Shown: positions 6,056 through 13,026, counted from the first letter of the stretch. The stretch: DNA of 13,101 nucleotides from an uncultured Ruminococcus sp. (GCA_937894495.1 CALCRR010000025.1:1-13101), one strand, 5' to 3'. The notes: a model not told the origin generated them from the sequence alone. A program made the numbers and translations.

Positions 6056-7054
6056 TCAAACAGAAGAATGGCTCTTTACATAGTCGATAACATCATCAAC
6101 GGTGGTGAATGCCATGCTAACGCAGGTATCTGCGCAGCCGTAGTAGATAGCGATCCTGCCTGTGTCCTTATCCACCAGTGTAGCGCAGGGGAAGGTAACG
6201 TTCTGAACGTCGCCAACGCACTCATAGATCTCCTGGGGTGAGAGCAGGTACTCAGCACATCTGTACTTGACCTTCCAGGGCTCGTCCTTGTCGAGGATAC
6301 AAGCGGAGAAGCTGTAAACAAAGCCGTTGCAGCTCTCGAGAACGCCGTGGTAGAAGCACAGCCAGCCCTCAGATGTCTCTATCGGGATAGGACCTGCGCC
6401 GATCTTCTTGGACTCCCAAGCCTTCAGGGGTCCCATAACGTGTCTGTGCTCGCCCCAATACTTCATATCGGGAGACTGTGAGATATACATATCACCGAAA
6501 GGTGTGTGACCCGAGTCGGAGGGTCTTGAGAACATCAGGAACTTGTCATTGACCTTTCTCGGGAACAGAACGCCGTTTCTGTTAAATGGCAGGAAAGCGT
6601 TCTCGCACTGATAGAAGGTCTTGAAATCGTAGGTATAACCAACGCCGATGGTGGGCTTCCAGCCGTAAGCGTTGCACCATGTTACCCAGAAGCGGTCCTC
6701 TATCCAGCAAACTCTGGGGTCATAGCCGTAGCCCCACTGGTTCACCTCTTCGGTAGCCTTGTCAGCCTGCTCGAAAACGATCCTGTCGGGATTTATATTC
6801 CAGTGGATACCGTCCTCGGAGAAGCCTGCGTGCAGCTCCATATTGCGGACCTTGTCGTCCACACGGAAAACGCCTGCGAACTTGCCCTCAAAGGGAACAA
6901 CTGCGCTGTTGAAGATTGAATTTGATGTAGGCAGGAGGTTTCTTGGGATAATGGGGTTAGCATTGTATCTCCAGATAACGTCCTTGCAGTCTGCGGGCTT
7001 GTCCTGCCAGGGGATATTAGGCAGTGAAACGCCGTTGATGATCTCTGTTTTCAT
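6056..7054 (-). CDS. GH130 beta-mannoside phosphorylase
   Basis: A 332-residue glycoside phosphorylase of family GH130, which splits beta-mannosides with phosphate to give alpha-mannose 1-phosphate. The typical five-bladed propeller motifs are visible. GYDPR (110-114) holds the likely general acid Asp112. FSRPSD (175-180), KIGAGPIPIET (217-227), CFYHG (233-237) and the late YYGCADT (304-310) follow. There is no signal peptide, which fits cytoplasmic use of imported mannooligosaccharides. The sequence looks like the R. albus mannooligosaccharide phosphorylase type (RaMP2-like, GH130 subfamily 2); I am sure of the family but less so of the subfamily. The start has AAAGGTGG (7063-7070) eight bases upstream. 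It stands alone with its own promoter and terminator, without epimerase or transporter genes beside it, and two LacI-type palindromes upstream suggest carbohydrate control. Confidence 0.92.
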   Translation of the reverse strand: MKTEIINGVSLPNIPWQDKPADCKDVIWRYNANPIIPRNLLPTSNSIFNSAVVPFEGKFAGVFRVDDKVRNMELHAGFSEDGIHWNINPDRIVFEQADKATEEVNQWGYGYDPRVCWIEDRFWVTWCNAYGWKPTIGVGYTYDFKTFYQCENAFLPFNRNGVLFPRKVNDKFLMFSRPSDSGHTPFGDMYISQSPDMKYWGEHRHVMGPLKAWESKKIGAGPIPIETSEGWLCFYHGVLESCNGFVYSFSACILDKDEPWKVKYRCAEYLLSPQEIYECVGDVQNVTFPCATLVDKDTGRIAIYYGCADTCVSMAFTTVDDVIDYVKSHSSV

Positions 7055-7143
7055 TTAATGATCCACCTTTCGATTTTTCTTGATCTTCAAAGAAAATTAC
7101 AAAGAAGCTTTTATATTCTTACCATAAAATTCTTCTTAATATT

Positions 7144-7171
7144 ATTATACACGATTTACGAAATTTTTCAA
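7144..7171 (-). promoter_or_regulatory. Promoter of GH130 gene
   Basis: On the minus strand TTGAAA (7171-7166) and TATAAT (7149-7144) are separated by 16 bp. The start site would be near 7137, leaving a leader of about 80 bases. The surrounding DNA is very A/T-rich. Confidence 0.8.
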
Positions 7172-7187
7172 GCCCCTATTTTTTTCA

Positions 7188-7219
7188 GAAAACGTTTAAA
7201 AGTTGATGTAAACGTATAC
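7188..7219. promoter_or_regulatory. Two LacI/CcpA-type operator-like sites
   Basis: AAACGTTT (7190-7197) is a perfect palindrome, and GTAAACGTATAC (7208-7219) matches its reverse complement at 10 of 12 positions. Both centre on CG as LacI-family operators do. Their centres are exactly 20 bp apart, about two helical turns, so two dimers would bind the same DNA face. They lie roughly 55 and 75 bp upstream of the GH130 start site, which is more typical of activation or cooperative binding than of simple blocking. Confidence 0.5.
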
Positions 7220-7257
7220 TTTCAGAAATTTAATATTTTTTTTACAATTAGATATTC

Positions 7258-7289
7258 AGAAGCAAGAGGCAAGAAGCAAGATGTTGAGG
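7258..7289 (+). repeat. Heptamer repeat copy 2, left inverted arm
   Basis: AAGCAAG, AGGCAAG and AAGCAAG units in tandem, followed by ATGTTGAGG. The same order occurs in reverse orientation at 7403-7442, so the two copies form an inverted pair around the groEL terminator. It lies behind the GH130 promoter region. Confidence 0.8.
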
Positions 7290-7318
7290 TATAAAGTTTT
7301 GAGCAAAACCATACAACG

Positions 7319-7348
7319 CAAAAACAGGGAGCATTTTCTGCTCCCTGT
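7319..7348 (-). terminator. Terminator of groEL
   Basis: ACAGGGAGC (7324-7332) and GCTCCCTGT (7340-7348) form a perfect 9-bp stem with a 7-nt loop. On the minus strand TTTTTGC follows. It lies about 95 bp after the groEL stop codon, between the two inverted heptamer repeats. Confidence 0.9.
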
Positions 7349-7402
7349 AAACATTATCTTATAAGATCTTACAAAGCAAGTACAGATATCACAAAGCTGC
7401 AG

Positions 7403-7442
7403 CCCCGACATCTTGCTTCTTGCCTCTTGCCTCTTGCTTCTA
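7403..7442 (-). repeat. Heptamer repeat copy 3, right inverted arm
   Basis: Read on the minus strand this begins TAGAAGCAAG directly after the groEL stop codon, continues with two AGGCAAG units and one AAGCAAG, and ends ATGTCGGGG. It matches copy 2 except for one extra 7-bp unit and two changes in the flank. Confidence 0.85.
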
Positions 7443-9089
7443 TCAGTACATTCCGCCCATTCCGCCGGCTGCGCCTGCTGCTGCGGCTGCCATTGCTGCG
7501 TCTGCGGCAGGGTCCTTCTTGTCGGCTACAAGGCTCTCGGTGGTCAGTACCATTGCTGCTACCGAAGCTGCGTTCTGCAGTGCCGAGCGTGTTACCTTTG
7601 TGGGGTCAACAATGCCCGAGGGTATCATGTCAACATACTCAGAGGTATATGCGTTGAAGCCGTAGCCTGTCTTGCCCGAGCGAACTATGGTGTCGATGAT
7701 GACGCTGCCCTCAAGACCTGCGTTGGCTGCTATCTGTCTTACAGGCTCTTCAAGTGCTCTGTAAACTATCTGTGCGCCTGTCTTTTCGTCCCCTGCGAGG
7801 GTGTCAACAAGCTCCTTTACTGCGGGCATTGCGTTGATAAGCGCTGTGCCGCCGCCTGCTACGATACCCTCCTCAACAGCTGCCTTTGTAGCTGCCAGAG
7901 CGTCCTCGATACGCATTTTCTTTTCCTTCATCTCGATCTCTGTAGCTGCGCCGACCTTTATAACTGCCACGCCGCCCGAGAGCTTTGCAAGTCTTTCCTG
8001 CAGCTTCTCTCTGTCAAAATCAGATGTGGTGGTCTCGATCTGCGACTTGATCTGACCTATCCTTGCCTTGATATCGCCGCTGTCGCCTGCGCCGTCAACG
8101 ATTATGGTGTTCTCCTTCTGAACAACTATCTGTCTTGCAGTACCCAGCTGTTCAAGCTGCGCCTCGCTCAGCTCCATACCCAGCTCTGAGGAGATGACCT
8201 CGCCGCCTGTGAGGATAGCGATATCCCGGAGCATTTCCTTTCTTCTGTCGCCAAAGCCGGGAGCCTTGACTGCAACGCAGGTGAAGATACCTCTCAGCTT
8301 GTTGAGTATCAGTGAGGAAAGTGCCTCGCCCTCAACGTCCTCAGCGATGATGAGCAGCTTTTTGCCCATTTTTACTATCTGCTCCAGCAGGGGGAGTATA
8401 TCCTGCATATTGCTGATCTTCTTGTCGGTGATGAGCACCAGAGCGTCATCAAGTACAGCTTCCATCTTATCGGTATCTGTTACCATGTAGGGTGAGAGAT
8501 AGCCTCTGTCGAACTGCATACCCTCAACTACCTCGCTGTAGGTCTCGGCAGTCTTTGACTCTTCAAGAGTGATAACGCCGTCGGCAGTTACCTTTTCCAT
8601 AGCCTCTGCGATAAGCTCGCCTATGGTGTCATCGGCGGACGAAACTGCGCCTACTCTTGCGATATCTGCGCTGCCCTCCACCTTTTTGGAGTTTGCAACT
8701 ATCGCATCAACTGCGGTATCAACAGCCTTAGCCATGCCCTTTTTAAGTATCATGGGGTTAGCGCCTGCTGCGATGTTCTTCATGCCCTCTCTTACCAGAG
8801 CCTGTGCCAGCAGAGTAGCGGTGGTGGTGCCGTCGCCTGCTGCGTCGTTGGTCTTTGTAGCTACTTCCTTGACCAGCTGTGCGCCCATGTTCTCAAAGGC
8901 GTCGTCAAGCTCGATCTCCTTGGCGATGGTAACGCCGTCGTTGGTGATAAGGGGTGCGCCGAATTTCTTATCCAGCACCACGTTTCTGCCCTTAGGTCCA
9001 AGTGTTATCTTAACTGTATCGGCGAGCTGGTCGATACCCGACTGCAATGCCTTTCTTGCGTCCTCGCCGTAAATTATCTGTTTTGCCAT
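7443..9089 (-). CDS. groEL: Chaperonin GroEL (Hsp60)
   Basis: The large subunit of the ATP-driven chaperonin that folds proteins inside a double seven-membered ring capped by GroES. At 548 residues it is full length. LGPKGRNVVLD (30-40) and GDGTTT (85-90, with the catalytic-site Asp86) form the nucleotide pocket. EEGIVAGGGTAL lies in the returning equatorial domain, and the flexible tail ends AGGMGGMY. GGAGGT at 9098-9103 lies eight bases before the ATG. It follows groES on the same strand, but with an unusual 246-bp gap that contains a terminator. CIRCE lies only in front of groES, so full heat-shock induction of groEL would need read-through or a start site I cannot see. A heptamer repeat abuts the stop codon. 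Confidence 0.99.
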   Translation of the reverse strand: MAKQIIYGEDARKALQSGIDQLADTVKITLGPKGRNVVLDKKFGAPLITNDGVTIAKEIELDDAFENMGAQLVKEVATKTNDAAGDGTTTATLLAQALVREGMKNIAAGANPMILKKGMAKAVDTAVDAIVANSKKVEGSADIARVGAVSSADDTIGELIAEAMEKVTADGVITLEESKTAETYSEVVEGMQFDRGYLSPYMVTDTDKMEAVLDDALVLITDKKISNMQDILPLLEQIVKMGKKLLIIAEDVEGEALSSLILNKLRGIFTCVAVKAPGFGDRRKEMLRDIAILTGGEVISSELGMELSEAQLEQLGTARQIVVQKENTIIVDGAGDSGDIKARIGQIKSQIETTTSDFDREKLQERLAKLSGGVAVIKVGAATEIEMKEKKMRIEDALAATKAAVEEGIVAGGGTALINAMPAVKELVDTLAGDEKTGAQIVYRALEEPVRQIAANAGLEGSVIIDTIVRSGKTGYGFNAYTSEYVDMIPSGIVDPTKVTRSALQNAASVAAMVLTTESLVADKKDPAADAAMAAAAAGAAGGMGGMY

Positions 9090-9118
9090 TATTGATTACC
9101 TCCAATTTGTTTACTCTG

Positions 9119-9158
9119 CTAGTTGCTAGTCACTAGGGGTTAGAGTGCTAGTGGCTAG
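9119..9158. repeat. CTAG heptamer array
   Basis: CTAG occurs at 9119, 9126, 9133, 9148 and 9155, with a degenerate TTAG at 9140. The steps are 7, 7, 7, 8 and 7 bp, so this is a tandem array of CTAGTNN units. Five CTAG in 40 bp is striking, as this tetramer is scarce in many bacterial genomes. It lies in the groES-groEL gap. The unit AAACTAG in the repeat at 13027 suggests a link to the AAGCAAG family. Confidence 0.75.
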
Positions 9159-9163
9159 AAAAC

Positions 9164-9190
9164 CGTTTCACCCGATTATACGGTAAAACG
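9164..9190. repeat. Imperfect inverted repeat in groESL gap
   Basis: CGTTTCACC (9164-9172) and GGTAAAACG (9182-9190) pair at eight of nine positions around a 9-bp spacer. There is no T tract. A TATAAT on the minus strand at 9180-9175 lies in the spacer but has no acceptable -35 partner. Confidence 0.5.
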
Positions 9191-9211
9191 CACAACAACT
9201 CGTTTACAAGG

Positions 9212-9246
9212 TTCGCGCAGCGTCACAAAGTGATAGCTGCCGCGAA
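9212..9246. repeat. Long REP-like palindrome in groESL gap
   Basis: TTCGCG and CGCGAA close the ends, CAGC and GCTG continue the stem past one bulged base, and TCAC/GTGA plus a G-T pair end in an AAA loop. About 15 pairs form with two bulges. It is more G/C-rich than most neighbouring intergenic DNA and lacks a T tract, so it looks like a REP-type palindromic element rather than a terminator. Confidence 0.6.
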
Positions 9247-9253
9247 AGCACCC

Positions 9254-9270
9254 CCTCCCCTCCGGGGAGG
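9254..9270. repeat. GC-rich 7-bp hairpin
   Basis: CCTCCCC (9254-9260) and GGGGAGG (9264-9270) are perfect reverse complements with a 3-nt TCC loop. It would form a very stable hairpin in the groESL transcript. No T tract follows on either strand. Confidence 0.55.
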
Positions 9271-9312
9271 ATTCGAAAACTCGTCCACCACACGATAGTT
9301 CTACAGGTGGGG

Positions 9313-9336
9313 GAATAAAACAGGGCTTCGCCCTGT
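9313..9336 (-). terminator. Terminator between groES and groEL
   Basis: On the minus strand ACAGGGC (9336-9330) pairs with GCCCTGT (9326-9320) across a 3-nt GAA loop and runs into TTTTATT. Its first base is the last base of the groES stop codon. This should stop much of the groES transcript before groEL. Confidence 0.8.
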
Positions 9337-9608
9337 TATTCAACTACTGCCAGTATATCCTCCATCTTTAAAATGGTGTATTCCTGACCGTCTACTTTAA
9401 CGTCTGTGCCGCTGTACTTTGATACCAGTACCTTGTCGCCTGCCTTAACGTTCATCTCTACGTCAGCCTTGCCCGGTCCTATAGCTACTACCTCAGCTAC
9501 CTGGGGCTTCTCCTTAGCCGAGCCTGCAAGGATGATGCCGCTTGCTGTGGTCTCCTCAGCCTCGGTCATCTTGATCACAACTCTGTCCTGTAAGGGTTTG
9601 ATAGTCAT
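9336..9608 (-). CDS. groES: Co-chaperonin GroES (Hsp10)
   Basis: The 90-residue lid subunit that caps the GroEL ring. It opens with the family sequence IKPLQDRVVIK (3-13), has the mobile loop that docks on GroEL (about 17-35, around SGIILAGSAKEKPQ) and continues with VAEVVAIGPG. The C-terminal KMEDILAVVE is typical. AAGGAGG at 9618-9624 lies nine bases before the ATG. It is the first gene behind the CIRCE operator, so it should be repressed by HrcA and induced by heat. The hrcA gene is not in the window. Confidence 0.98.
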   Translation of the reverse strand: MTIKPLQDRVVIKMTEAEETTASGIILAGSAKEKPQVAEVVAIGPGKADVEMNVKAGDKVLVSKYSGTDVKVDGQEYTILKMEDILAVVE

Positions 9609-9654
9609 TATAGATATCCTCCTTATAATTTAATTTTTATTGTCAGCTTTGTTT

Positions 9655-9681
9655 TTAGCACTCAACCTCTTTGAGTGCTAA
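9655..9681. promoter_or_regulatory. CIRCE operator (HrcA site)
   Basis: TTAGCACTC (9655-9663) and GAGTGCTAA (9673-9681) with a 9-bp spacer match the CIRCE consensus at every arm position. It starts at the groES transcription start and would give a stem in the mRNA leader. HrcA binding here is established for this element across bacteria. Confidence 0.98.
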
Positions 9682-9685
9682 ATAT

Positions 9686-9713
9686 ATTGTACCACGTATT
9701 TTATAAATTTCAA
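9686..9713 (-). promoter_or_regulatory. Promoter of groES
   Basis: On the minus strand TTGAAA (9713-9708) and TACAAT (9691-9686) are spaced by 16 bp, with a TG one base before the -10 hexamer. The start site would fall near the outer edge of CIRCE, as in other HrcA-controlled operons. Confidence 0.85.
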
Positions 9714-9817
9714 GTCATTTATTCTGTTTTTTAGAATTTTTGTAGATTTGCACAATTTGCGAGCCAAAATTTGAATAATTTTGTAGCAGTATACGTCTGT
9801 AAAAAAAAGATGAAATA

Positions 9818-9826
9818 TGGTATAAT
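9818..9826 (+). promoter_or_regulatory. Extended -10 promoter of repeat membrane protein
   Basis: TGG-TATAAT is a perfect extended -10 element. The hexamer 17 bp upstream, TGTAAA, is a weak -35. The start would be near 9833, giving a leader of about 57 bases. It is divergent from the groES promoter, with about 100 bp between them. Confidence 0.7.
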
Positions 9827-9889
9827 TAGCACATACTATTATTTTTTATTGGAGATATTATCTGCTCTGGCAAAACGTAGGTGGGTCAT

Positions 9890-10615
9890 ATGGATAATAA
9901 TTACTCGCAGCAGCCCTATCAGCAGGGTGGGCAGTTCCCACAGCAGGGGGGCTACGATCAGCAGCCTTATCAGCAGGGCGGTCAGTACGGACAGCAGATG
10001 GGGTACTCTCAGCAGCCTTACCAGCAGGGCGGTCAGTACGGGCAGCAGATGGGATACTCTCAGCAGCCTTACCAGCAGGGGGCTCAGTACGGGCAGCAAA
10101 CGGGATATCCTCAGCAGCCTTACCGGCAGGGGGCTCAGTACGGACAGCAAATGGGATATCCTCAGCAGCCCTATCAGCAGGGTGCTCAGTTCGGGCAGCA
10201 AATGGGCTACGGTCAGCAGGGTATGACCAAAAACCAGCTCATACAGCTCCCCATGCTCAAAAATATAAAGGGCAACATCGTGGCGAGCAGCATTATTGCC
10301 TACATCTGCGCAGGCATAACCACTATCGTGGCTCTTGCCTCGGGCAATTATTATTCGTTTATAGATGTTTTTGCTCTTATCGGTCTGGGGCTTGGCATAC
10401 AGCTTACATACAGCCGTACCTGTGCTATTATATTGCTTGTGTATTCGCTGATAAATGTTGTAGTTATTTTTGCTCTTACACAGCAGTTCGGCGGATATCT
10501 GGTGGTGGCGGCAGGCGCTTACGCCACATCGTCCACCATGAAGCTTGATAAGATCTGGAAGGAATACCTGAGCACAGGCAATGTTTTTGTGCCCACAAAT
10601 GGCGGTAGATTTTAA
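9890..10615 (+). CDS. Gln/Gly/Tyr repeat membrane protein
   Basis: A 241-residue protein of unknown function. Residues 7-108 are six tandem 17-residue repeats of the pattern QQPYQQG(G/A)Q(Y/F)GQQMGY(S/P), free of charged residues except one Asp and one Arg. The rest holds four predicted membrane helices (about 130-150, 157-173, 177-197, 202-216) and a short C-terminal tail. The repeat half is probably a disordered or phase-separating cytoplasmic segment. The ATG at 9890 is preferred because AGGTGGG (9879-9885) lies four bases upstream; a GTG at 9881 is in frame but overlaps that site. The zinc-ribbon protein at 1459-3591 has a similar Gln/Gly/Tyr/Pro linker, suggesting a shared localisation or assembly mode. 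It stands alone, and no clear terminator follows. Confidence 0.9.
   Translation: MDNNYSQQPYQQGGQFPQQGGYDQQPYQQGGQYGQQMGYSQQPYQQGGQYGQQMGYSQQPYQQGAQYGQQTGYPQQPYRQGAQYGQQMGYPQQPYQQGAQFGQQMGYGQQGMTKNQLIQLPMLKNIKGNIVASSIIAYICAGITTIVALASGNYYSFIDVFALIGLGLGIQLTYSRTCAIILLVYSLINVVVIFALTQQFGGYLVVAAGAYATSSTMKLDKIWKEYLSTGNVFVPTNGGRF
9908..10213 (+). repeat. Six tandem 51-bp in-frame repeats
   Basis: Six 51-bp units encode the 17-residue repeats. Units 2 and 3 (9959-10060) are almost identical in DNA and the outer units have diverged. In-frame unit length means copy number can change without a frameshift, as in a minisatellite. Confidence 0.92.
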
Positions 10616-10771
10616 AGGATATTGCATGATCTTACGAATATCTAAAAACAAACATTAATAAAAAATTTATTTTGCATGGCTTATTTTTTAATCATTGTCA
10701 GTATATAGTAAATTTTATTTGAAATGTTAATATAAAATTAATGATTTAGACACACTTTGTGTTTGTGAATT

Positions 10772-10780
10772 TGTTATAAT
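10772..10780 (+). promoter_or_regulatory. Extended -10 promoter of two-component genes
   Basis: TGT-TATAAT matches the extended -10 form, with no good -35 at 16-18 bp. The start near 10787 would give a leader of about 115 bases. That leader includes a hairpin ACCGA/TCGGT at 10858-10882, just before the ribosome site, that could affect translation. Confidence 0.6.
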
Positions 10781-10901
10781 GTAAATATCAATTGAAATTT
10801 TAATTTATTTTAAAAAATCCTGATGTCTGACACAAATGACATAAGGTAAGTATGAGTACCGAAGTCCAGGTCGCGGCTCGGTCAATGAAAGGAAGATGAA
10901 T

Positions 10902-11603
10902 ATGTCGCTGGGAAGAGTTTTGGTCGTTGACGACGATAAGAATATCTGTGAGCTGTTAAGGCTTTATCTTGAGAAGGAAGGATACGGTGTTATCCTTGCA
11001 CATGACGGCGAGGAGGCAGTTGTAAAGTTCAACGCACTCAAGCCTGATATAATTTTGCTTGATATAATGCTGCCCGGTATCGACGGCTGGCAGGTGTGCC
11101 GTGAGATCAGAAAGAAATCCAACGTGCCGATAATCATGATAACCGCAAAGGTGGAGACCTTTGATAAGGTGCTCGGTCTTGAGCTGGGCGCTGATGACTA
11201 CATCGTTAAGCCCTTTGATACAAAGGAAGTTATCGCCAGGATAAAGGCTGTCTACAGAAGAGTAGGTCAGTCCTCGGGCGAGAGCGAGATAAAGGAAGTA
11301 AAGTATGACAAGCTCTCTGTAAATATGACGAGGTATGAGCTGAGAGTAAACGGCGTGGTGCTGGATACTCCCCCGAAGGAGCTGGAGCTGCTGTTCCACC
11401 TTGCTTCAAACCCCAACAGGGTATATACCAGAGACCAGCTGCTTGACGAGGTATGGGGCTTTGAATACTACGGCGACTCGAGGACCATTGACGTACACGT
11501 CAAGAGACTTCGTGAGAAGCTTGAGGGCGTTTCGGACAAGTGGGCGCTCAAAACAGTATGGGGCGTCGGTTATAAGTTTGAAGTAGCGGAAAATAATGAA
11601 TAA
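10902..11603 (+). CDS. OmpR/PhoB-family response regulator
   Basis: A DNA-binding response regulator of 233 residues. The receiver domain (about 4-118) has the acidic pair Asp10/Asp11, the phosphorylated Asp54 in LLDIMLP, Thr81 and Lys103 in VKPFD. A winged-helix domain follows (about 133-227), with the recognition-helix region DSRTIDVHVKRLREKL and the hairpin VWGVGYKF. The ATG at 10902 is eight bases from AAAGGA (10888-10893). An in-frame ATG at 10896 is only two bases from it, so I take the later one. The stop codon overlaps the histidine kinase start by 8 bp, so the two are a pair. The regulated genes are not visible. Confidence 0.95.
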   Translation: MSLGRVLVVDDDKNICELLRLYLEKEGYGVILAHDGEEAVVKFNALKPDIILLDIMLPGIDGWQVCREIRKKSNVPIIMITAKVETFDKVLGLELGADDYIVKPFDTKEVIARIKAVYRRVGQSSGESEIKEVKYDKLSVNMTRYELRVNGVVLDTPPKELELLFHLASNPNRVYTRDQLLDEVWGFEYYGDSRTIDVHVKRLREKLEGVSDKWALKTVWGVGYKFEVAENNE

Positions 11604-12990
11604 AGGCAAAAGTATATTTTCAAGGTACTTTGCGATATCCTCGGCAGTAATACTGGTAAGCTTCATATGCTTAGGAACAGTATTACTGCTTGTTTCTTCC
11701 AGGTACTATTTAGACGAGAAAAAGAGCCTTATGCTGAAAGATGCCAAGGCTCTTGCTTTGTATACGCAGGATAAAATGCTTGAAGCCCCCGACGGGTGGA
11801 AGGCTGACGTCAGCGAGGAGCTCAAGACCTATGCCATAGGCAGCAATGCGGATTATATACTGTGCAGCGAGGACGGCTATGTCATCGCCGCAACAGGCGT
11901 GCCTGTAGAGCAGGTGGAGCATTCGCAGCTGACGGATTTTGACGAAAAGGGCAGGTATACCTACAGCGACCTTGGGGGAGCTTTTGAAGAGACCTGCCAC
12001 ATAATGGGCGTGCGCTTCACCGCCAACGGTCCCAGGTATTATATACTGTCATATGCGGCAAGATCGGTGCAGGATAACTATACAGGAAGCATTATGCAGA
12101 TATTCCTCATATCGACAGTCACAGTTATGCTGGTGGTGCTGGTGCTGGTGTATTTTATGTCGATGAGACTTTCTGCGCCTATCAAGGAGATAGCAGATAT
12201 CTCCAAAAAGCTGGGCGAGGGCGATTTCTCGGTAACTCTGCCCGAGTATTCTACGTTGGAGTTCAACCAGCTGAGCGCCGCCTTCAACGAAATGGCTGCC
12301 AACCTTAAAAGCTATGATACCATGAGAAACAGCTTTTTAGCCAACGTTTCCCACGAGCTGAGGACCCCTATGACCTCAATAGGCGGCTTCGTTGACGGTC
12401 TGCTGGACGGCACTATACCAAGGTCCAAAGAAAAATATTATCTCAGGATAATATCCTCAGAGGTGGCAAGACTCACACGACTTGTAAAAAGTATGCTCAA
12501 CCTCGCCAAAATAGAGGCAGGGGAGCTTGAACCCAACAAGACCTTCTTCTCGGCGCTGGAGCCGATAGTTGACACCCTTGTGACCTTTGAGCCCAGGATA
12601 GACGAAAAGCACATCGAGATAAAGGGGCTGGACGTTGACAGAGTTACCCTTTATGCGGATATAGACCTTATACATCAGGTAATGTATAATCTGATCGAAA
12701 ATGCCATAAAATTTGTTAATGAGGGCGGCTATATTGAGTTCGGCTTCGAGCAGTCCGCCGAGGGCACTTCCGTTTCCATAAGAAACAGCGGCGAGGGTCT
12801 GGCTGAGGACGAGCTGCCGCTGGTGTTCGACAGATTTTATAAGACCGATAAATCAAGAGGCATACACGCACAGGGTCTCGGTCTGGGTCTTAATATCGCC
12901 CGTTCGATAGTCGAGATACACGGCGGCAGGATAATGGTAAAAAGCATTAAGGGCGAATATACGGAATTTACGTTTACTATTCCCAATTAG
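11596..12990 (+). CDS. Membrane sensor histidine kinase
   Basis: A 464-residue kinase that phosphorylates the regulator encoded just before it. It has a first membrane helix (about 12-34), an extracytoplasmic sensor region (36-166) and a second helix (167-189). HAMP (about 190-242), a dimerisation domain with phospho-acceptor His253 in VSHELRTP, and an ATPase domain (about 355-464) follow. The N box is NLIENAIKF with Asn369, the F box FDRFYK (411-416), and the G2 box GLGLGL (427-432). The G1 box reads RNSGEG, with Asn397 where Asp is usual; this RNSG/RNTG form occurs in clostridial kinases and need not mean loss of activity. The start has a poor ribosome site and relies on coupling from the regulator gene. 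The signal sensed is unknown. Confidence 0.95.
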   Translation: MNKGKSIFSRYFAISSAVILVSFICLGTVLLLVSSRYYLDEKKSLMLKDAKALALYTQDKMLEAPDGWKADVSEELKTYAIGSNADYILCSEDGYVIAATGVPVEQVEHSQLTDFDEKGRYTYSDLGGAFEETCHIMGVRFTANGPRYYILSYAARSVQDNYTGSIMQIFLISTVTVMLVVLVLVYFMSMRLSAPIKEIADISKKLGEGDFSVTLPEYSTLEFNQLSAAFNEMAANLKSYDTMRNSFLANVSHELRTPMTSIGGFVDGLLDGTIPRSKEKYYLRIISSEVARLTRLVKSMLNLAKIEAGELEPNKTFFSALEPIVDTLVTFEPRIDEKHIEIKGLDVDRVTLYADIDLIHQVMYNLIENAIKFVNEGGYIEFGFEQSAEGTSVSIRNSGEGLAEDELPLVFDRFYKTDKSRGIHAQGLGLGLNIARSIVEIHGGRIMVKSIKGEYTEFTFTIPN

Positions 12991-13026
12991 TCCTCGCCGG
13001 ACGGGGTGTTTCCCCCACCTGTGCCT

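Noticed and set aside
7356..7371. Overlapping palindromes ATCTTATAAGAT and TAAGATCTTA
   Set aside because: They are short and AT-rich with no link to a promoter or gene start, so no role can be supported.
7413..8189. Long plus-strand reading frame opposite groEL encoding a Cys-rich protein
   Set aside because: It lies wholly across groEL and its 3' flank on the other strand. Its composition reflects groEL codon usage, and groEL is certain.
9131..9151. CIRCE-like half sites (CACT...AGTG) before groEL
   Set aside because: The arms differ from CIRCE by an inserted base and changed ends, and they are explained by the CTAG heptamer array. A real second CIRCE would be expected to match like the one at 9655.
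9175..9180. Minus-strand TATAAT as a groEL promoter
   Set aside because: No recognisable -35 lies 16-18 bp upstream and there is no TGn extension, so I do not call it a promoter.
10823..10842. Inverted repeat ATGTC/GACAT in the response regulator leader
   Set aside because: Five-base arms with a 10-bp spacer are common by chance in a region of this size.
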